From: Fredinandcohnia aciditolerans
GTDB taxonomy: Bacteria > Bacillota > Bacilli > Bacillales > Bacillaceae_L
Direction of reading: 5' to 3'
Assembly: GCA_003640645.1 (NCBI GenBank)
Contig: QGHH01000002.1
Coordinates: 112,180-176,179 of the forward strand
Length of the DNA: 64,000 nt
Made by a program: the position numbers and the translations under genes. Position 1 is the first letter of the stretch; every line of letters starts with the position of its first letter. Under the pieces are notes generated by a model that saw nothing but the letters and a program-made list of their open reading frames with translations, did not search any database and was not told the DNA's origin. This document shows, in pieces, positions 1 through 9,305 of the stretch.

Positions 1-1677
1 GAGAAAGAAGTATACGAAATTATTGAGGTCTTGAAAGAGAACCGAATTGAATCATTGGCCATTTGTTTCATTAACTCTTATGTCAATTCTGAACATGAAA
101 AGCTTGTTAAAGAAATTATTGAAAAGGAGCTACCACATCTTTCATTAACTTTATCAAGTGAAGTACTACCAGAGTTCAAAGAGTATGAACGAACAAGTAC
201 GGTTGTTGCGAATGCCTATGTATTACCAAAAATGAAATATTATATAAATCATTTAAAAGATAACCTAAAAGATTTAAAGATTTCAAGTAACCTATATATC
301 ATGCAGTCAAATGGTGGAATCATTAGTGCGGAAGCTGCCATGGAAACACCAGCAAAAACTGTTCTATCTGGACCTGCGGGTGGGACGTTAGCAGGTTCGA
401 TCATTGCGAAGAATACGGAGTATAAAAACTTAATTACCATTGATATGGGAGGCACAAGTTTAGATACAGCTCTCATCGAAAATGGTCAGCCTCAGTTTAC
501 AACAATGAGTAATATAGAGGGTCATCCGATTAAGCTACCGATGATTGAGATGCATACAATTGGTTCAGGTGGAGGTAGTATTGCTTGGATTGACCCAGGC
601 GGAGCCCTACGTGTAGGGCCTCATAGTGCAGGCGCTCGACCAGGTCCTGTATGTTATGGTCATGGGGGTACTGAGCCAACTGTTAGTGATGCGAATGTCA
701 TTTTAGGTCGTTTGAATCCAAATTCTATCTTAGGTGGAAGAATGAAGATGGATGTGGAAGCAGCAAGGAAAGTTATGAAAGAAAAAATAGCAGATCCTTT
801 GAATCTAACCGTTGAGGAAGCAGCAGAAGGAATTTTAAGAGTGGTTAATGCAAATATGGTGAGAGGTATTCGGGTAATTTCGATAGAAAAAGGGCATGAC
901 CCTAGGGACTTCGCACTTGTAGCGTTCGGTGGTGCTGGTCCTGTTCATGCAGTCGATATCGCAGAGCAACTTGGCTGCAGTAATGTAATCATTCCACCAA
1001 ATCCAGGGATTACCTGTGCCATGGGGATGTTAATGGCAGATGTACGTCATGATTATGTCCGTACTTTATCGAACCGTTCTTCTGAATTTCACTTAGACAA
1101 ACTTAATCGAATTTATGAGGAATTGAGTAAAGAAGCATATAAAGAACTCCTCACTGAAGGATTTTCACAAGGAACAGCTGAGGTCCAAGGAAGTATCGAT
1201 ATTCGATATAAAAAGCAAGCCTACGAAATCAATGTTCCTGTTAGTTCTTTACAGGTTACTTCAAGTGTTTTACTAGAAGCCATTGAATCCTTCCATCAAG
1301 CCCATGAAAAAATATATGGCTTTAGTAGACGAGATGAAGAAATTGAAATTATCAATTTACGCGTGGTTGGAATCGGAAAAATTAAAGAACTGAAAATAGA
1401 GGGACTCGAAACAGCCGTTTGTGATGATTTAAAAGAAATTGATACAAGATTAGCTTATTTCAATAGTAGATATGAGGAGACGCCGATCTATCGTCGAGCT
1501 GATATAAGTGTTCAGCATCAGGTACAAGGACCTGCGATTATCGAGCAATTAGATTCAACCATTGTTATTCCGCCACATTATCAGGCAAAAGTTGATCAAG
1601 ATGGAAACTTTATCATTTCAAAGGTTGAAAGCGTTAGCAAGAAGGGGGAAGAAGTTTATGAGCGAAATGCGTATTGA
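1..1677 (+). CDS. Hydantoinase/oxoprolinase subunit A (HyuA-like), 5' end outside the window
   Basis: The frame is open from base 1, so the gene starts upstream; a TTG at 31 is internal. About 558 residues are visible. The protein shows the hydantoinase A core: an ATP-binding segment TIDMGGTSLDTALIENG, a glycine-rich stretch around HTIGSGGGSIAWID, and the conserved GHDPRDFALVAFGGAGPVHA block. Family members couple ATP hydrolysis to opening of cyclic amides such as 5-oxoproline or N-methylhydantoin, as the A subunit of an A/B complex in the cytoplasm. It overlaps subunit B by 20 bases, which implies translational coupling. A membrane microprotein and a symporter follow, so the locus probably imports and opens a small ring compound. 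The substrate cannot be read from the sequence. Confidence 0.9.
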   Translation, partial: EKEVYEIIEVLKENRIESLAICFINSYVNSEHEKLVKEIIEKELPHLSLTLSSEVLPEFKEYERTSTVVANAYVLPKMKYYINHLKDNLKDLKISSNLYIMQSNGGIISAEAAMETPAKTVLSGPAGGTLAGSIIAKNTEYKNLITIDMGGTSLDTALIENGQPQFTTMSNIEGHPIKLPMIEMHTIGSGGGSIAWIDPGGALRVGPHSAGARPGPVCYGHGGTEPTVSDANVILGRLNPNSILGGRMKMDVEAARKVMKEKIADPLNLTVEEAAEGILRVVNANMVRGIRVISIEKGHDPRDFALVAFGGAGPVHAVDIAEQLGCSNVIIPPNPGITCAMGMLMADVRHDYVRTLSNRSSEFHLDKLNRIYEELSKEAYKELLTEGFSQGTAEVQGSIDIRYKKQAYEINVPVSSLQVTSSVLLEAIESFHQAHEKIYGFSRRDEEIEIINLRVVGIGKIKELKIEGLETAVCDDLKEIDTRLAYFNSRYEETPIYRRADISVQHQVQGPAIIEQLDSTIVIPPHYQAKVDQDGNFIISKVESVSKKGEEVYERNAY

Positions 1678-3397
1678 TGCAATCACACTAGAAGTTATGA
1701 AAAACGCCTTTCATACCATCGCAGAAGAAATGGGTGTGACGTTAATTCGTACTTCTTTATCTACGAATATTAAAGACCGTATGGACTGCTCTACGGCTAT
1801 CTATACACGGGACGGTCAGCTTGTGGCCCAAGCAGAGCACGTTCCACTGCACCTAGGTTTGATGCCTTCAGTGGTGGAGGAGGTTCTTAAAATTTATCCT
1901 GCGGATGAGTTACAGGAAGGTGATGCGATTTTAATCAATGACCCTTATATTAGTGGCTCACATTTACCAGATATTTTTATGATTAGTCCTGTATTTTATC
2001 AAGGCAAGCTAGCAGCTCTAGCTGCAAATATTGCCCACCATGTTGATGTTGGTGGGCAAACACCTGGTAGTATGTCTGTAAAAGCAACTGAAATCTTCCA
2101 AGAAGGACTGCGCCTACCTGCCATTCGAGTACGAAAAGCAGGGGTACTAGACAATGAGGTTATCCGGTTACTTTCCAGTAATGTACGAACAGGAAAAGAA
2201 GTTATTGGAGATCTCTACGCTCAGCTAGCAGCTAATAATGTAGCAGAAACTCGGTTAAAGGAAATGTTTGAAAAATATAGCTTCGAGCATACCGAAGCTT
2301 GCATGAAAGAAATTATTGAGTATTCTGATCGCCGATTACGAGTAGCGATAAAAGAGGTCCCAAGCGGAGTTTACGAATTTGAGGACTATCTAGAGGGAGA
2401 CGGAATTAATGAGGACTTTATCAAGGTACGGGCAAAGGTCATCATTCATGACGATGAAATCACGGTAGATTTTACAGGTTCATCAAAACAAGCAAGTGGC
2501 CCTGTTAATTCGACACATGGAGTAACAAGTGCCTGTGTGTATTATGCGGTAAAGTCGATTTTAGACCCAGATGTTCCGCCTAATGCAGGAACCTACCGTT
2601 CTATTAAAATCATTGCACCAAAGGGTACGATTGTTAATCCTAACTTCCCTGCTGCCGTATCAAATGCAAATGCAAATACATCGCAACGAATCACAGATGC
2701 GATTTTAGGAGCGATGGCGAAGGTGTTACCAGAGCGGTCGATGGCTGCATGTTCAGGTACGATGAGCGGAATTGCGATTGGTGGCTTCAATGCACAAACC
2801 AATGAATATTTCTCCTATGTTGAAACATACGGAGGAGGTCAAGGTGCTGTTGACGGGCTAGACGGTATGGATGGTGTTCATACGAATATGACAAACACAC
2901 TTAACACACCTGTTGAAGTCATTGAACAAACTTTCCCAATTCTAGTAAAGAAATATGCGTTGGTTGATAGCAGCAGTGGTGCTGGTAAGTATCGTGGCGG
3001 CATGGGCTTAACAAGAGAAATGCACTTCCTGGAAGATGGAGCAACAATCACCTTGATGACTGACCGTCAAAAGCTTGGACCATGGGGGCTCCTTGGAGGA
3101 AAAGAGGGAAAAACGTCAGCCTGTACACTTATTACACCTGAAGGAGAAAAGGTAGCTTTATCCTCTAAGGTCACGATGGAGGTACCTAAGGATAGTACGG
3201 TGATTATTGAAACAGCGGGTGGCGGAGGCTATTTCGGTCCACTTGAACGTGAGCCAGAGTTAGTATTGGATGATGTAATTAAAGGCAATATTACAGCTGA
3301 TGAGGCTGCAAATCAATACGGTGTCATTATATTTGATAATAAAGTGGATGACGTAAAAACAAATGAACAACGAGAACTATTAAAAACTAGTTTGTAA
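1658..3397 (+). CDS. Hydantoinase/oxoprolinase subunit B (HyuB-like)
   Basis: A 579-residue protein beginning MSEMRIDAITLEVMKNAF. I chose ATG 1658 because GAAGGGGGA lies just upstream at 1642-1650; an earlier in-frame ATG at 1562 would run deep into subunit A and has no site. Hydantoinase B features are TLEVMKNAFHTIAEEMG at the N-terminus, LINDPYISGSHLPDIFMISPV, AHHVDVGGQTPGSM, the VNANTSQRI-type block and a glycine-rich C-terminal TAGGGGYG-like segment (here ETAGGGGYFGP). It forms the ATP-dependent ring-opening enzyme with subunit A. Full length for the family. Confidence 0.92.
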   Translation: MSEMRIDAITLEVMKNAFHTIAEEMGVTLIRTSLSTNIKDRMDCSTAIYTRDGQLVAQAEHVPLHLGLMPSVVEEVLKIYPADELQEGDAILINDPYISGSHLPDIFMISPVFYQGKLAALAANIAHHVDVGGQTPGSMSVKATEIFQEGLRLPAIRVRKAGVLDNEVIRLLSSNVRTGKEVIGDLYAQLAANNVAETRLKEMFEKYSFEHTEACMKEIIEYSDRRLRVAIKEVPSGVYEFEDYLEGDGINEDFIKVRAKVIIHDDEITVDFTGSSKQASGPVNSTHGVTSACVYYAVKSILDPDVPPNAGTYRSIKIIAPKGTIVNPNFPAAVSNANANTSQRITDAILGAMAKVLPERSMAACSGTMSGIAIGGFNAQTNEYFSYVETYGGGQGAVDGLDGMDGVHTNMTNTLNTPVEVIEQTFPILVKKYALVDSSSGAGKYRGGMGLTREMHFLEDGATITLMTDRQKLGPWGLLGGKEGKTSACTLITPEGEKVALSSKVTMEVPKDSTVIIETAGGGGYFGPLEREPELVLDDVIKGNITADEAANQYGVIIFDNKVDDVKTNEQRELLKTSL

Positions 3398-3425
3398 GCT
3401 TTGGAAAATGAAAGGAGAGATGAAC

Positions 3426-3572
3426 ATGAGTAAATTAGATAACCAACTACAACCAGGAGAGTCTGAGATGGATCAAGTCGAGGCACCTCCATTAAAGGTT
3501 ATCGGATTATTTCTTGGACTTACGATTGTAGCTATTTTATATGTGGGCTTATGGTCAGTGATTTTATCGTAG
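3426..3572 (+). CDS. 48-residue single-pass membrane microprotein, likely symporter partner
   Basis: ATG 3426 follows a strong AAAGGAGAGA site at 3410-3419. The product begins MSKLDNQLQPGESEMDQVE, with a soluble acidic head of about 22 residues, then one hydrophobic helix (VIGLFLGLTIVAILYVGLW) and a short tail. It lies between hydantoinase B and a sodium:solute symporter on the same strand. Small one-helix partners encoded just before SSS or NSS transporters are known in Firmicutes (for example the MetS small subunit of the MetP methionine/alanine importer). By position and topology I infer a similar accessory role. It is short enough to be missed by automatic annotation. Confidence 0.7.
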   Translation: MSKLDNQLQPGESEMDQVEAPPLKVIGLFLGLTIVAILYVGLWSVILS

Positions 3573-3605
3573 AGCGAAATATTAATTGTTGAGAGGAGAC
3601 AAATT

Positions 3606-3653
3606 GTGGTGGCAAGAGCGGGACCGAGTGTACTTCTAGCAGGTGCTGTATAG
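3606..3653 (+). other. Possible tiny leader ORF (15 codons)
   Basis: GTG 3606 follows GAGAGGAGAC at 3590-3599 and reads V-V-A-R-A-G-P-S-V-L-L-A-G-A-V to a TAG at 3651. The ribosome site is good but the product is too short to judge. It may be a leader for the symporter gene 65 bases downstream, or chance. Confidence 0.25.
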
Positions 3654-3717
3654 TCATCCAAAGTACTCATTTTAGCTACCACAACTACTCCACTCAAAAG
3701 AAAAGGGGGATATAAAA

Positions 3718-5166
3718 ATGGGATTAGCCATTATTTTGTTTGTTGTGTATTTCGGAGCTATGCTCGCCATTGGACCCATTGCTGCCAAACGAATGAAAAA
3801 GAGAGATTCTAGTGACTTTATTTTGGCAGGAAGGGCTGTACCAATGTGGTTAGTCGTTGGGGGAATTGTAGCCACGCTCATTAACTCTGCTACTCTATTA
3901 GGTTACGGTGGATCTGGGTACTCGCTAGGCATATCTGGGTATTTTGCGAGTTTAGGATTCTTAGTTATTTTAATGTGGTCAGGGTATTGGTTTATTCCTC
4001 GTTTGAGAAGAGCGAACATTACCACCATTCCAGAATTGTTTGAGAAGTTTTTCGGATGGCCGCACCGAGTGGTAGCTGTTATACTTGTTGTCTGTCGTGA
4101 CCTTGGAGTAACAGCAGGGTCTGCCATAGGGATGGCGGTTGTTTTTAAAACAGTATTTGATATACCTCTTGATGTAGCATTGCTTATTACCTTAGGTGTT
4201 ACACTTGCTTTTACTGTTTTAGGTGGAATGTGGGCGGTAATGATTACAGACACGATTCAAGCAGCAATGATACTAATCGGTACAACACTTATGATTCCAT
4301 TAGGAATTGCGTATATCGGAGGTTGGGATGCATTTGTAAATCTAATTCCGGATACACATACTAACGTATTGAATGCTGGAATGTCTCAAACTGTGGGCTG
4401 GATTATTTCTGGAGCGTTAACGTGTGCGGGTTATCAAACAATGCTCCAACGTGGTTTGTCAGCTGAAAGTGATGAGGTAGCTAAGAAATCATTTTTCTAC
4501 GGTGGAATTACAGCGATTGTTTGGTATATGGTTCCATTCATTACAGGGATTCTCGCCCTTGTTATTTTCCCAGACATCTTACCATCCGACGCCTTCTTGC
4601 AGATGACAACCTTGTTTGGAAGTTTTGGTAGTATTATCTTTGCCATTATTATTGTCGCTTCCTGTATCTCAACATTGAGCTCTACCATCTTAACGACTGC
4701 GTCTAATATATCATTAGATATTTACAAGCGTTTAATTAATCCTAATGCAACTGATCGCCAAATATTAAATGTAACGAAGGTATCGGTTGTTGTAGTAGCG
4801 ATAATCGGTACACTCATCGGTAGGTCGATACCATACATTTTGGAGTTACTACTAACAGGTGGACGAATCATGGCAGCATCGCTAGCTCCTGTATTACTAG
4901 CCATTGTCTTTTGGAAAGCGTCTAGGACGGCCTATTATTCTTCAATAATTGCCATGATTTTAGGTGCAATAACTACAATATACGGAATTATTTTGGGTAA
5001 CAGTGCTGCATCAAGTGGAGAAGGTGGTGTCGTATTCGTCTGGGCACTCGACCCAGTTCTAATGGGGCTCCCTGTCACACTCCTAGTCTTAATTATCGGC
5101 ACCTTCATTGAAAATCGCTATAAAGCAAACAAAGCACTCAACGAAGACATTGCATTAGGGGAATAG
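3718..5166 (+). CDS. Sodium:solute symporter family (SSS) transporter
   Basis: A 482-residue polytopic membrane protein with about 13 predicted hydrophobic helices. The N-terminal part carries the SSS pattern: a KKRDSSDFILAGRAVPMWL segment, then ATLINSATLLGYGGSGYSLG in the place of the sodium-binding helix. RBS AAAAGGGGGA lies at 3701-3710. It is the last gene of the hydantoinase cluster and is followed by a bidirectional terminator. Probable role: sodium-driven uptake of the cyclic amide substrate of HyuAB, helped by the microprotein encoded upstream. The family transports many solutes, so the specificity is inferred only from the neighbours. Confidence 0.88.
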   Translation: MGLAIILFVVYFGAMLAIGPIAAKRMKKRDSSDFILAGRAVPMWLVVGGIVATLINSATLLGYGGSGYSLGISGYFASLGFLVILMWSGYWFIPRLRRANITTIPELFEKFFGWPHRVVAVILVVCRDLGVTAGSAIGMAVVFKTVFDIPLDVALLITLGVTLAFTVLGGMWAVMITDTIQAAMILIGTTLMIPLGIAYIGGWDAFVNLIPDTHTNVLNAGMSQTVGWIISGALTCAGYQTMLQRGLSAESDEVAKKSFFYGGITAIVWYMVPFITGILALVIFPDILPSDAFLQMTTLFGSFGSIIFAIIIVASCISTLSSTILTTASNISLDIYKRLINPNATDRQILNVTKVSVVVVAIIGTLIGRSIPYILELLLTGGRIMAASLAPVLLAIVFWKASRTAYYSSIIAMILGAITTIYGIILGNSAASSGEGGVVFVWALDPVLMGLPVTLLVLIIGTFIENRYKANKALNEDIALGE

Positions 5167-5185
5167 TTCACAGTGACGCCCCGAG
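5167..5185 (+). repeat. TCACAGTGACGCCCCGA dispersed element, copy 1
   Basis: TTCACAGTGACGCCCCGAG follows the symporter stop codon directly. Near-identical copies are at 6299, 9343 and 33712. Confidence 0.6.
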
Positions 5186-5274
5186 TTTTTTCGAAAAATC
5201 AGCTGGTTGAAACTTGTTGTGGGAAAGAGGTACAGGCTCAGCTTTCATAGGTTCAGAAAAGGTATCACAAACAT

Positions 5275-5322
5275 AAAAAATAGTAGTGCAGACCAAGGCA
5301 TTGGGTAACACTACTATTTTTT
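5275..5322. terminator. Bidirectional rho-independent terminator
   Basis: AAAAAATAGTAGTG (5275-5288) pairs with CACTACTATTTTTT (5309-5322) around a 20-base loop. The A run and T run serve both strands, and it lies between the convergent symporter and carboxypeptidase genes. Confidence 0.7.
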
Positions 5323-5391
5323 TATTTAGTTGAAGTGAATCTTGGGTCGTACACATAGAATGCTTCTAATTTAGAATGAATCAGGAAATCA

Positions 5392-6276
5392 CTACCGATA
5401 CCTCGTCACAGTAACCCCATCCACGTTATTCCCAGAAACCTCATATTGAGAAAGAATTGGTTCTACGATTTCAAGTGTGTCTGAAACAGGGTGGTAGGAG
5501 ATGTAATAGTCTGTTTCGCCAACCGTTGTCATCACGCTCTTTTCTTTTTTTAAATAATCTATGTATTCCTCCAGCACGATATTTTTTTCCTTCATAAGCG
5601 CACTGTGGGGCAAGCCTACATAACGGAAGTGCCAAGGCTCATATTCAATTCCGGTAATATCTGTTTTGTCCCTTGGATACCGAAGAATAAATCCGTATTT
5701 CCATGCGTTTTCTGCCATCCATTTTCCTTCAGGGGCATTTTCCATTTTCATCATGGTCGAACCAACATCGAGTGATAATCCTAGATTATGCTCGCTATAA
5801 CCTGGTGGCAAGGCGTAACTAGATCCCATCTCTTTATAGAGTTTTGCTTGTTCCTCAAAGTCACGAAACCCACTATTCACCGAAAAGTGAACCAGCCCAT
5901 CCTTTTTGGCTGCATCCATCATCTTAGAAAATTCGAGTCCCGCCTCTTTTGATAGAGAAATCGAATCAACGCTCGTCCCGAATTGTTTACCTAGTTCCTC
6001 TATAGATGATAGTGTTACAATATCTTCTTTTATGCTCGTTTGTTTAATCGGGTAGGTATTGTTGGCTAATAATAAGTCACCTTGGAAAATCTGATTCTCG
6101 TTTATAGCAATGGTTCTAATTTTCTGTACGGGAGGCTCTCTTTTCATCATATTGGAAATGGTTTTTACTTCTGACTGTGTTTCTTTATTTTGAAGGAATG
6201 GACTGAAAATCATAAAAGCCGCAACAACTGTAATAATCAAGACCGCAGGCCATATCCATTTTTTTATTCGTTGCAA
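5392..6276 (-). CDS. VanY-like D-alanyl-D-alanine carboxypeptidase (peptidase M15B)
   Basis: A 294-residue protein with an N-terminal membrane anchor (WIWPAVLIITVVAAFMIFSP, residues 8-27) and an extracytoplasmic M15B domain. Zinc-ligand motifs are clear: SGFRDFEEQAKLYKE, then GYSEHNLGLSLDVGS (SxHxxGxAxD type) and EPWHFRYVG (WHxRYVG type). Family members trim the terminal D-alanine from peptidoglycan stem peptides outside the membrane. The start is a TTG at 6276, chosen because AGGAGGTGA sits 7 bases upstream. An isolated vanY-like gene is not by itself evidence of glycopeptide resistance; no vanRS or vanHAX genes are present. Confidence 0.88.
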   Translation of the reverse strand: MQRIKKWIWPAVLIITVVAAFMIFSPFLQNKETQSEVKTISNMMKREPPVQKIRTIAINENQIFQGDLLLANNTYPIKQTSIKEDIVTLSSIEELGKQFGTSVDSISLSKEAGLEFSKMMDAAKKDGLVHFSVNSGFRDFEEQAKLYKEMGSSYALPPGYSEHNLGLSLDVGSTMMKMENAPEGKWMAENAWKYGFILRYPRDKTDITGIEYEPWHFRYVGLPHSALMKEKNIVLEEYIDYLKKEKSVMTTVGETDYYISYHPVSDTLEIVEPILSQYEVSGNNVDGVTVTRYR

Positions 6277-6298
6277 TTTTTTTCACCTCCTAAGAAAG

Positions 6299-6336
6299 TC
6301 ACAGTGACGCTCCGATTCTCCCCGAAGTTTGTCGAA
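6299..6336 (+). repeat. TCACAGTGACGC / GAAGTTTGTCGAA dispersed element, copy 2
   Basis: GTCACAGTGACGCTCCGA is followed by CCCCGAAGTTTGTCGAA. Both halves recur at 33712-33739; the first half recurs at 5167 and 9343. Confidence 0.55.
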
Positions 6337-6372
6337 GGTTTGTGCGTTTTCTTTGCTTTACTAACAGTGATA

Positions 6373-6870
6373 TCACTTCACTCTGATGATTAATCTCCAT
6401 TTGTCACCGAACTTTTCAAATTGAATCACATGATGTTCTTTTTCATAAAGAAAGATGTTGCCTGCTTGCGTAGGTTCGCCCATTAGTTCGAGGATTTGTT
6501 CTTTGGTGTAATCGAGTTCGACATGAACGGAATAGATGTCTTTCATTTCATCTTCGTTGATAACAAATCGTTGATTATCAATGATGTAGGAGTAAGTTTG
6601 GATATCCTCGTAGTCGTGATGTTCATGAGGTGTTCCCCACGCTTCTTCAATGTCGCTCATCACAACATCTTTTGCGACTTTCAAAGGTGTGCCTTTTAAA
6701 CTTCCATTGTCTAATTCCTTGATACTTTCTTCATCTAAATTAAATACACTATGATTTGGAAGAGGTTCTTTCTCCTTTTTCTTCGTAATTCCTTCCGATT
6801 GGCAACCGGTTAGGAAAATGAAAAACAAGACTGAAACAAACAAAATAGAGGCTTTTCTCAATGTATTCAC
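6373..6870 (-). CDS. Hypothetical lipoprotein, YjgB/DUF4309-like
   Basis: A 165-residue protein with a lipoprotein signal peptide: a basic start, a hydrophobic core and lipobox LTGC with Cys near residue 23. The mature part seems to hold two related segments, one starting IEEAWGTPHEHHDYE and one starting ILELMGEPTQAGN. Each resembles the small SmpA/BamE-like fold found in Bacillus YjgB-type lipoproteins. The family link is from memory and weak. It should be anchored to the outer face of the membrane; the function is unknown. A terminator separates it from the sigma operon upstream. Confidence 0.7.
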   Translation of the reverse strand: MNTLRKASILFVSVLFFIFLTGCQSEGITKKKEKEPLPNHSVFNLDEESIKELDNGSLKGTPLKVAKDVVMSDIEEAWGTPHEHHDYEDIQTYSYIIDNQRFVINEDEMKDIYSVHVELDYTKEQILELMGEPTQAGNIFLYEKEHHVIQFEKFGDKWRLIIRVK

Positions 6871-6953
6871 TCCTTATAAAATGGATAAGAACGCCTTTTA
6901 ATTCTATGCTACTTCCTTCTTCCTTACAAATAAAGATATCCGAAATACAAGAA

Positions 6954-6980
6954 AAAAACTGTCTAACTAAGACAGTTTTT
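6954..6980. terminator. Bidirectional rho-independent terminator after the sigma/anti-sigma operon
   Basis: AAAAACTGTCT (6954-6964) pairs perfectly with AGACAGTTTTT (6970-6980) around a 5-base loop. It lies 67 bases past the anti-sigma stop on the minus strand. Confidence 0.8.
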
Positions 6981-7046
6981 CCATTTAACAATAAGTAACT
7001 TTTTAGCATCTATAGCTCTCAGCTTTCTATTTGCCAACCATAGCAT

Positions 7047-8711
7047 CTATTCTTTGGGGTCGTATCCTACAACCGTCCATATTCCAGTAGAATCTTGTCT
7101 GATTAACCTCTTTAGGTAAACTCTTGATATAGGAGTTTTCTTTCCAGTTACTTCAACTATGGCATCTTTCCCTGTGTTTTCAACTACTTTTAAGTCACTT
7201 TCTGTTATTGGATATTCACCACTAATACCTTCAGGTGAAATCTTCAGACTTACAAAAACTTGTGAGGCAAATAATGGGTCAAGTTTAAAGACTGAGTGTC
7301 CTGCATCTGCACTTTTCTGGTCATTTTTCTCAACTTCTAGGTTAACAGGTACTTCGATTTTTCCTTTTTTGGAGGACTCATCCAATGGGATATTCACATC
7401 ACCATCTGTCATAGTTTCTGTGAAATCAACCAATCCATCTAACGTCGTATTTCCAATTATAGTAAACTCTAGATCTTTTTCCTGCCATCGAATAGAGTGA
7501 AGGTCAGTTGTACTAGCATACGGAATGGAGCCTACAAGGATTCCATGATCCGCTATAGGAGACAGAATCTCTGCAGTTTGATTCTCGATTTTACCTAAAA
7601 TGGCATTAGAATCAGGAGTGAATTCATCGGTAGCCCTTCCTTGAATGACAGTAATTATTTTGTCTTGAGTAGGATTCATATAATAAAGCTTCAAAGTCTC
7701 ATGATCTGTTAAGATAGCGATCCTCTCTAATGAAAAGCCAGCTGGATTTCCACTCGGTAATTTAGGTGAAAAGTCGACATACTCCTTAACTTCCATCCAG
7801 TTATTTAAAACTTGCTCACCATCTGACTCGATTTCTTCATAGTTGCCTGGAACATTGTATGTCAGTAATTCATCTGGAATCTGTTCAGTAACTTCCAAAT
7901 CAGTGAATGTTATTTTGTATTGAAGCGCATTGTACATCGTCGTTTCTTTTTGAATCGGTAGATTTGTAGCACGATCAATCCAAATCCGATAAGGCTCTCC
8001 ACCTTGTGGAATAACTTCCAAAATCGTGGCTTCACGGCCATCAATCGATTCTTCCCCGATCACCTCAGTGGATAGCGCATTTTTCACTTCTTCAATCTCA
8101 TGTCCAAGTTCAAATGTAAAACGATACGTATCAGGAAATGGTGCGAACAGATGAACTTGCTCCTGATCGGGAACAATTTGCCATTTCTTTTCGCCATTAT
8201 TTACTGTAACTAAGTCTTTATGCGCGCCTTTCAACCCCTCCGTATAATAGTCGCCATTTTGATTTGCCCATACTTTTAATGTTGACTGTGTGATCGAATC
8301 TCCATTCGCATTGGTTTCGACGATTGTAAGATTCCCATGATATGCTTTTACTTCTTGAAAAGCTTCTTCCATGGCGTGAACGATGTTGGCGTTGTTAGTA
8401 AGAGGCAAGAAGAAATTCAGTGCAATTGCTAAGAACAGTATGGCTGCGATACTTGCCACGCTTGTAACCCAGAAACGTTTTTTCTTGTATGATGTTTTCT
8501 TTTTTGGTCTGTTCTTTTTAATAGAATTTACTAATGTTTTCTCATAACCTGTCTGTGGCATACATGGTTCTTTTAAGCTGTGAATTTTCCTTACAGTTTC
8601 GTAAAGTTCATTTAGTTCTTCATTGTTTGTTGGATTTCCATGTGCACTTGGTTTTTGCTCTGCATTTAAATCATCTATATAATCAGATAGTTTTTTATGA
8701 TTGTCGTTCAT
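7047..8711 (-). CDS. Anti-sigma factor-like membrane protein with a LolA/MucB-like outer domain
   Basis: A 554-residue single-pass protein encoded 4 bases after the ECF sigma factor. The cytoplasmic N-terminal 80 residues are charged and end in a lysine-rich stretch; the membrane helix is about residues 81-103. The large outer part (from HAMEEAFQEVKAYHGNL) has repeated beta-strand-like segments (TLKVWANQNGDYYTEG, QIVPDQEQVHLFAPFP), similar to the outer-membrane-lipoprotein-sorting or MucB/RseB fold found on some anti-sigma proteins. A further C-terminal region of about 250 residues is not recognised. Likely role: hold the sigma factor at the membrane until an envelope signal is sensed. Confidence 0.72.
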   Translation of the reverse strand: MNDNHKKLSDYIDDLNAEQKPSAHGNPTNNEELNELYETVRKIHSLKEPCMPQTGYEKTLVNSIKKNRPKKKTSYKKKRFWVTSVASIAAILFLAIALNFFLPLTNNANIVHAMEEAFQEVKAYHGNLTIVETNANGDSITQSTLKVWANQNGDYYTEGLKGAHKDLVTVNNGEKKWQIVPDQEQVHLFAPFPDTYRFTFELGHEIEEVKNALSTEVIGEESIDGREATILEVIPQGGEPYRIWIDRATNLPIQKETTMYNALQYKITFTDLEVTEQIPDELLTYNVPGNYEEIESDGEQVLNNWMEVKEYVDFSPKLPSGNPAGFSLERIAILTDHETLKLYYMNPTQDKIITVIQGRATDEFTPDSNAILGKIENQTAEILSPIADHGILVGSIPYASTTDLHSIRWQEKDLEFTIIGNTTLDGLVDFTETMTDGDVNIPLDESSKKGKIEVPVNLEVEKNDQKSADAGHSVFKLDPLFASQVFVSLKISPEGISGEYPITESDLKVVENTGKDAIVEVTGKKTPISRVYLKRLIRQDSTGIWTVVGYDPKE

Positions 8712-8715
8712 TCAT

Positions 8716-9261
8716 TTATTCCTCCTTTTCATGTGCATTAAGGATTTCAGAAAGCTTTTGGATGGCTCGATACTGTATTACACGTATGTTTGCTTCTGTT
8801 TTGTTCATCAATTTAGCTGTATCCGCTACGGAATATCCTTGTAGAATTCTTAATTCGATAATGGTGCGCTGCTCTTTCTTCAGTTGAGTTAGTGCTTTTT
8901 CAATAACCATCCTCTGTGCACTCATTTCGGTAGCATCGTCTATGGCACTTTCCAGTGGATTTATCATTTCGAGATTAACGTGTGTGCCTCTCCGCTTTTT
9001 CTTGCGCCATACATCACGAAGCAAATTTAAAGCCACGCTTCTCAAATAACCACTGTATTTTTCTGGTTGAATGCCTCCCTTTTGTAAAAAGGGGATGGCC
9101 TTTACATACGTTTCTTGCGTAATATCTTCGGCTTCCTCACGATTTTGAACTTTATAATATATATATCGATATACTTTTTCCCATGTCGCAGAACAAATCT
9201 CCTCAATGGAATTCAAGTCAGCATCGTGTCCTATTTTCCTTGCATGTTTGTTGTCGGACAT
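8716..9261 (-). CDS. ECF-type RNA polymerase sigma factor
   Basis: A 181-residue sigma-70 family protein with only regions 2 and 4. Region 2 is visible as YRYIYYKVQNREEAEDITQ followed by ETYVKAIPFL. Region 4 is LKKEQRTIIELRILQGYSV followed by NIRVIQYRAIQKLSE, the helix-turn-helix that reads the -35 box. AAGGAG lies 10 bases upstream of the ATG. It forms a two-gene operon with the anti-sigma protein and has an ECF-like promoter in front, so it probably activates itself. Confidence 0.9.
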   Translation of the reverse strand: MSDNKHARKIGHDADLNSIEEICSATWEKVYRYIYYKVQNREEAEDITQETYVKAIPFLQKGGIQPEKYSGYLRSVALNLLRDVWRKKKRRGTHVNLEMINPLESAIDDATEMSAQRMVIEKALTQLKKEQRTIIELRILQGYSVADTAKLMNKTEANIRVIQYRAIQKLSEILNAHEKEE

Positions 9262-9305
9262 AAGACGTAACTCCTTTTTCCCTGGCCAGGTTTCTCATAC
9301 TAATA

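Noticed and set aside
5392-6276. The VanY-like gene as part of a glycopeptide-resistance cluster.
   Set aside because: No vanRS, vanH, vanA or vanX homologues are nearby; lone M15B peptidases are common in bacilli.
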